A stretch of DNA of 9,817 nucleotides. Origin: Planctomycetaceae bacterium UBA4732 (GTDB lineage Bacteria > Planctomycetota > Planctomycetia > Gemmatales > Gemmataceae). Shown here piece by piece: positions 5,804-9,817 of this stretch. A program made the position numbers and the translations under genes. Every line of letters starts with the position of its first letter. Within the stretch, counting starts at the first letter, position 1. The notes under the pieces are model-generated. The model ran no database searches, was not told where the DNA came from, and was given only the letters and a program-made list of their open reading frames with translations. Location of the stretch: the NCBI GenBank assembly GCA_002404095.1, contig DHJA01000217.1, forward strand, positions 10,904-20,720, given 5' to 3'.

Positions 5804-8800
5804 ATGAACCTCCGACGCAACCAAGCCGCGACGCGACGCCGCGGCGTCATCCTGCTGGTCGTGCTGGCCATGCTGACGCTGTTCGCCATCGCCGGCATCA
5901 CCTTCGTCCTCTACGCCAACGCCGCCTCCGAGTCGGCCCGCATTAATCGCGATTCGGAGACGTTGACCACTGCCGACATGGACCCGAACGCCGCCTTGTC
6001 GTTCTTTTTGAACCAACTCATTTACGGCGTGGACGACCAGACCGGCGTCGAGTCCGCCCTGCGCGGCCATAGCCTTGCCGAAACCATGTATGGATCGTGG
6101 AACGCTGTGAACGGCATAGCGTCGGACGTGCCTTTCAACGGCACGGGGCGGCTCTATGAGCCGAATACGCTCGGAACCACGGACGGCTACAACATGGTGA
6201 ATTACACCTTCTTCACGACGGACGGCAATAACCCCAGTCCGGGAAGCGTTCTTCGCGATCCGTCCCGAATCGGCGCCCGCCTCACCCTCAGCGCCGCTCC
6301 CAACACTTATACCGGCAGCCAGAACGCGCCTTACACCTATGCCGATCTGAATAATATGTGTCTGGCCACAATCCGGGCTTCCGATGGGATGGTGCTGCAG
6401 CCGTCGTACTTCCGAAGCTGGACCGGGATCGGCGCGCTTGACCCAAGTCTGGCCAATCCGGCTTGGAACGCTCCCGGCAACACCAATCCCCCCTACAAAC
6501 ACCTGACGCTTCGTCCCCGGCGCGGCGATATGAACGCGAGTTTCCCTCCTCCGGCCTCAGCGACCGGCGACGTGAAAAATCTGGTCTACTCGCCGGGCGG
6601 CAACGACAGCATATGGATCGACATTGGGGCGCCGGTCCTCATCTCCTCCAACGGCGTCAAATACAAGATGCTCGTGGCGCCGCTAGTTCTCGACCTGGAC
6701 AACCGCATCAATCTCAACGTGGTCGGCAACGTCCTGGCCAACGGAAAACTTCACGCCGGCAATCAAGGCGGAGGGACGTGGGAAGTCAATATGAGCAAGG
6801 TTCTCAATGCGGGCGCCAACGAGTGGCAGAACATTTTCATTGGCGGCGCCGGCACCCTTGGCCGTTACGGCGCTGGCCAACTGCCGATCCCGCCCGCGAC
6901 ATTCACACCGCCATTCGCGGCGCCCGGTTCGGCGCCGCACTCTTACGCCGGGATCGACTTCAACGGCACTACCGATCCCCCAGGGGCGCCGACTGCTACA
7001 GGCCCGTACCAGCTGCCGGCCGCTGGCGGGACGCAAAGCTTCCCGACTTTCGTCCCCGGCTTCGGCAACGGCGGCTATCTCGAAACGACGGTCAACGGCA
7101 CGGCGGCCCCTTACAACCACCCGATGGTCTTTAACCCGTTGGCGCCGATGGCCGGCAATCGCTTGCTGACGCTGCCCTCTCAGGCGAGCATACTGTGGGC
7201 CGGCCTCAACGGTTCGCCCGGGTCCGATCTCGTTCGGCTCTGCCCCATCAACTTCAGCGCGGCGAACCCAGCGACGATCAACCTGACGACTTTACTGAGC
7301 ATGAACCTTGACCGAGCCGGCGCTTCACCTTACATCTTTGATCCCACCACGGCGCCCTATACCATCAGCACGAACGCCACAGGCGCCTTTACCCAGTACG
7401 GCGTTACCGCCGGTTCCGCTTTCCCGCCGCTGGCGAATCGCAACACGCCGCCCGCATCCACAGGGGAGTTCGACCATCCCAACACATGGCGCTCAATTTT
7501 GCCCCAAATGCTGACACGCCTCAACCTCAACCGGACCCTGACCGCTTACCCGCCTTATGATACCTCGACGGGACTCTACACCATCGCGGCCCAGGCGACC
7601 CAAGCGACGACCGAACGTCAGAATTTCGCTAAGGAAATTTACAATCGCCTGGTCTACGTCACCACCGGCGGACCTGTGCCGTCCCCGATCCCAGGCGGAC
7701 AGCATGACACTTACCAATGGTTGGCTCAACTGTCGGTCAACATCGTCGATTACATCGACACGGACGACGTGATGACGCCCTTCCAGTGGAACACGGCCGC
7801 CGACATCGTTTACGGGACTGAACTGCCCAAGCTTGTCGTCAACGAAGGCTACGTTCAGTACAGCAACCACTTGCCGGGCGGCATCGACGCCACCGGCAAG
7901 GCTGTGATTCAGTACGACCTCAACGCCTGGATCGAGCTTCTGAATCCGCTACCCGACAGCCCCGACCTCAATACGCTTGCGGGGCAACCCGATAACGCGG
8001 CCGTACTTCAATACCCGACGGGCGCCGCGCCCATCTATCAGGTGCTTCTCACCAACCACAACACCAACATCCGGGCGACTTCCAACCTCACCGGAACGCC
8101 GGACGCCGCGCCGCTCATGACGGTCAACGACTTCACCAACGGCGGCAGCCCTTCGGTGCTACAGCAGGTAATTCTGCCGGCCGGGACGGCATACCAAACT
8201 TCGCCGGTTGCCGGCCAGGGGACCAAGGGCTTCTACACCCTCGGCCCAAAGAACGACCCTACCATCCCTGGTGTGACATATCCATCGTCGAACATGACCG
8301 TTCTCACGGTCCCCATTCCCCTTGTGGGGGAACCAGCCCCGCCTACCACCAAGACGTCGGTGCTGCTGCAACGACTTGCTGACCCGCATCAGGTGTTCAG
8401 CCCGGGCAATCCCTATGTCACGGTCGATTACATTGAGGACTTGCCCCCTTCGGATGGTCGGACTGCGACGACGACGACGACGATAGCGACGCCGCGGGTT
8501 CCCACCTGGGCTACGGAGACCTCCTTCGGCCGCAGTCAGCCCTATGCCGCGGCCGGAGGCCAGCAGATGCCACAGGCGCCGAACACAAAAAACGCCGCCG
8601 GGCCTCAGAACACGTTCGGCCGGCACAACGCCGTTGAGGATACCGTGCCGCCGCCGCCCGCCGCGACCGCTGGCCAGACGCTTAAGGTTCCTTTCGACTG
8701 GCTGGTCCACCTCGACCGGCCGCTCATCAGCCCCGTCGAGCTACTGCAAGTGTCGGCCTACCGGCCGCATGAATTGACGCAGCAGTTCGTACCCGGCGGT

Positions 8801-9781
8801 CCCTTCCCTGGCGTCCCCGGCACTTTCGGCACGTCGTTTCAACATGTCGCTCCGTGGACGACGGAAAAGGCCCGGCTCTACCGTTTATTGGAGTTCGTCA
8901 AGACCTGGAACACGCCGCCGGGACTTGCCGACGGCGGCCGCGTCCCCGGTATGGTCAACATCAACACAATTGATCTGACGAGTTCCACACCTTCACCAGT
9001 GTTTCAGGCGCTAGCCGACCTTGAGTCGGGAAACAGCTTTACGGCTGCCGACGTACAGACTGCTTACACTGCTCTCAAGACAGCACGCACACCAAGTGGT
9101 ATACCCGCAATAGGCGACCAACCGTTCTGGAGTATGGCGCAGGGGGCGGCGGACGCCGGCCCCGATGCGATGGGCGGTACGCGCGGCATTGCTCAAACGC
9201 TGTTGAGTGGGGCGTTTTCAACCAGCAGCGCGCACCCCTATCAAAAAATGGAATTGCTTAACAAGTTGTTCAATAACGTGACGACGCGCAGCAATACCTT
9301 CGGGGTATGGCTGACCGTCGGCTTCTTCCAGGTGACGGACGACTCGGTCCTGCCCGTGAAGCTCGGCGCCGAGATCGGCGCGGCGGATGGGACGAGCATC
9401 CGCCACCATATGTTCGCCATCGTGGACCGCACGAACGTGCAGACCTTCACCACTGCGACGGGCGCCGGAGGGGTTACGGCTGGCAACGGCGTCGCCCTAA
9501 ACATCAACTTCGCACCAAGCCCACCGAACCCGGCTAATACTGTAATAGACTCGAGGACGGGTCGGTCGTGGCAAATACAGCAGGGATCGCTGCTGGTCTA
9601 CGAGCCGAACACGCCGAATGAGGAGACCGTGACCGTGCTGGCTGGTGGGACGACGGCGAACTTCACGCTGAACCACAACCCCAAGGTACCAGTTGCCAGC
9701 CGAGGCAATCCGGGGCCGTGGCTTCGCTACGATCCGAGGCAGGACGGCCAAGTGGTTCCATACTTCGCCATCATTGACTGA
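5804..9781 (+). CDS. Giant GspK-like pseudopilin (1325 residues)
   Basis: The N-terminus is RRRG (11-14) followed by [17 protein letters not shown]. Gly14 is at -1, and position +5 is Val19 instead of Glu. Absence of Glu+5 is a known trait of GspK, the tip pseudopilin. Three segments resemble GspK landmarks: [10 protein letters not shown] (297-306), [10 protein letters not shown] (646-655; compare the DWID.D motif) and MVNINTID (1050-1057; compare VNVNTA). LVVNE (677-681) and WIELLNP (709-715) resemble the edges of a lamin-tail-type beta domain, a weak suggestion. Near the C terminus are [18 protein letters not shown] (1160-1177) and AIVDRTN (1205-1211), then a beta-rich tail with EETVTV. Classical GspK has about 300-330 residues, so roughly 1000 residues are extra, mostly Pro/Thr/Asn/Gly-rich. 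It is the last subunit of the cluster and is set apart by a hairpin-bearing gap. A large surface-exposed or tip adhesin-like role is possible but unproven. Confidence 0.82.
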   Translation: MNLRRNQAATRRRGVILLVVLAMLTLFAIAGITFVLYANAASESARINRDSETLTTADMDPNAALSFFLNQLIYGVDDQTGVESALRGHSLAETMYGSWNAVNGIASDVPFNGTGRLYEPNTLGTTDGYNMVNYTFFTTDGNNPSPGSVLRDPSRIGARLTLSAAPNTYTGSQNAPYTYADLNNMCLATIRASDGMVLQPSYFRSWTGIGALDPSLANPAWNAPGNTNPPYKHLTLRPRRGDMNASFPPPASATGDVKNLVYSPGGNDSIWIDIGAPVLISSNGVKYKMLVAPLVLDLDNRINLNVVGNVLANGKLHAGNQGGGTWEVNMSKVLNAGANEWQNIFIGGAGTLGRYGAGQLPIPPATFTPPFAAPGSAPHSYAGIDFNGTTDPPGAPTATGPYQLPAAGGTQSFPTFVPGFGNGGYLETTVNGTAAPYNHPMVFNPLAPMAGNRLLTLPSQASILWAGLNGSPGSDLVRLCPINFSAANPATINLTTLLSMNLDRAGASPYIFDPTTAPYTISTNATGAFTQYGVTAGSAFPPLANRNTPPASTGEFDHPNTWRSILPQMLTRLNLNRTLTAYPPYDTSTGLYTIAAQATQATTERQNFAKEIYNRLVYVTTGGPVPSPIPGGQHDTYQWLAQLSVNIVDYIDTDDVMTPFQWNTAADIVYGTELPKLVVNEGYVQYSNHLPGGIDATGKAVIQYDLNAWIELLNPLPDSPDLNTLAGQPDNAAVLQYPTGAAPIYQVLLTNHNTNIRATSNLTGTPDAAPLMTVNDFTNGGSPSVLQQVILPAGTAYQTSPVAGQGTKGFYTLGPKNDPTIPGVTYPSSNMTVLTVPIPLVGEPAPPTTKTSVLLQRLADPHQVFSPGNPYVTVDYIEDLPPSDGRTATTTTTIATPRVPTWATETSFGRSQPYAAAGGQQMPQAPNTKNAAGPQNTFGRHNAVEDTVPPPPAATAGQTLKVPFDWLVHLDRPLISPVELLQVSAYRPHELTQQFVPGGPFPGVPGTFGTSFQHVAPWTTEKARLYRLLEFVKTWNTPPGLADGGRVPGMVNINTIDLTSSTPSPVFQALADLESGNSFTAADVQTAYTALKTARTPSGIPAIGDQPFWSMAQGAADAGPDAMGGTRGIAQTLLSGAFSTSSAHPYQKMELLNKLFNNVTTRSNTFGVWLTVGFFQVTDDSVLPVKLGAEIGAADGTSIRHHMFAIVDRTNVQTFTTATGAGGVTAGNGVALNINFAPSPPNPANTVIDSRTGRSWQIQQGSLLVYEPNTPNEETVTVLAGGTTANFTLNHNPKVPVASRGNPGPWLRYDPRQDGQVVPYFAIID
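8466..8483 (+). repeat. (CGA)6 trinucleotide repeat in the GspK-like gene
   Basis: Six tandem CGA units are read in frame as five consecutive ACG threonine codons in a Thr/Ala linker. Unit changes would not shift the frame. Confidence 0.8.
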
Positions 9782-9811
9782 CAGGCCTTGCGTCCAACGA
9801 GCCGCGACCGT

Positions 9812-9817
9812 GAGGGA
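9812..9817 (+). promoter_or_regulatory. Possible Shine-Dalgarno of a further downstream gene
   Basis: GAGGGA ends the window 31-36 nt after the GspK-like stop. It resembles the other ribosome binding sites here, so the operon may continue; the start codon would lie outside the window. Confidence 0.3.

Noticed and set aside
5738..6502. A 254-codon open frame on the minus strand over the start of the GspK-like gene
   Set aside because: It is antisense to a well-supported N-terminal region, with no recognisable domain; GC-rich codon structure readily yields such shadow frames.
8316..8332. TTCCCC/GGGGAA small hairpin in the GspK-like gene, loosely like the palindromic element
   Set aside because: It is only a 6-bp stem in GC-rich coding sequence and does not match the arms of the element at 4280-4436.

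Overview
The window is a single forward-strand gene cluster with six adjoining coding regions. Every protein begins with a class III (type IV pilin/pseudopilin) signal: a short basic leader, a Gly or Ala at -1, and a hydrophobic helix. The order of N-terminal types is GspG-like, GspG-like, GspH/FimT-like, GspI/PilV-like, GspJ-like and then a very large GspK-like protein. This is the order of a pseudopilin operon of a type II secretion system or related type IV filament machine. The ATPase, inner-membrane platform and secretin genes are not in the window.

The organism is most likely a planctomycete, possibly of the Gemmata group. The reasons are a G+C content of roughly 60% by eye, FTLIELLVV-type prepilin motifs with Ala accepted at -1, long Pro/Asn/Gly-rich pseudopilin bodies, an oversized GspK relative, and a nested palindromic repeat of a kind I associate with these genomes. 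This is recognition of style, not a database match.

Layout: 59-1102 and 1121-2266 are tandem GspG-like paralogues. 2280-3323 is GspH/FimT-like, 3352-4236 GspI/PilV-like and 4258-5649 GspJ-like. Gaps between these five genes are 13-28 nt, each with a GGAG-core Shine-Dalgarno, so they are probably co-transcribed and translationally tuned together. A 154-nt gap (5650-5803) holding a strong nested hairpin separates them from 5804-9781, the 1325-residue GspK-like protein. No gene-free stretch exceeds 300 nt, and no tRNA, rRNA, CRISPR array or transposase gene was seen.

In the expected model, the GspG-like subunits build the shaft of a short periplasmic pseudopilus, the H/I/J/K-like subunits form its tip, and a prepilin peptidase encoded elsewhere matures all six.

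The most striking feature is a 157-bp nested inverted repeat (4280-4436) lying inside the signal-peptide coding region of the GspJ-like gene. It lengthens the leader from an inferred 12 residues to 64 without breaking the frame. No alternative start codon exists between the preceding stop and the prepilin motif. The second notable feature is a run of ten C near the end of the GspH-like gene. Loss of one C would fuse that gene in frame to the next pseudopilin gene.
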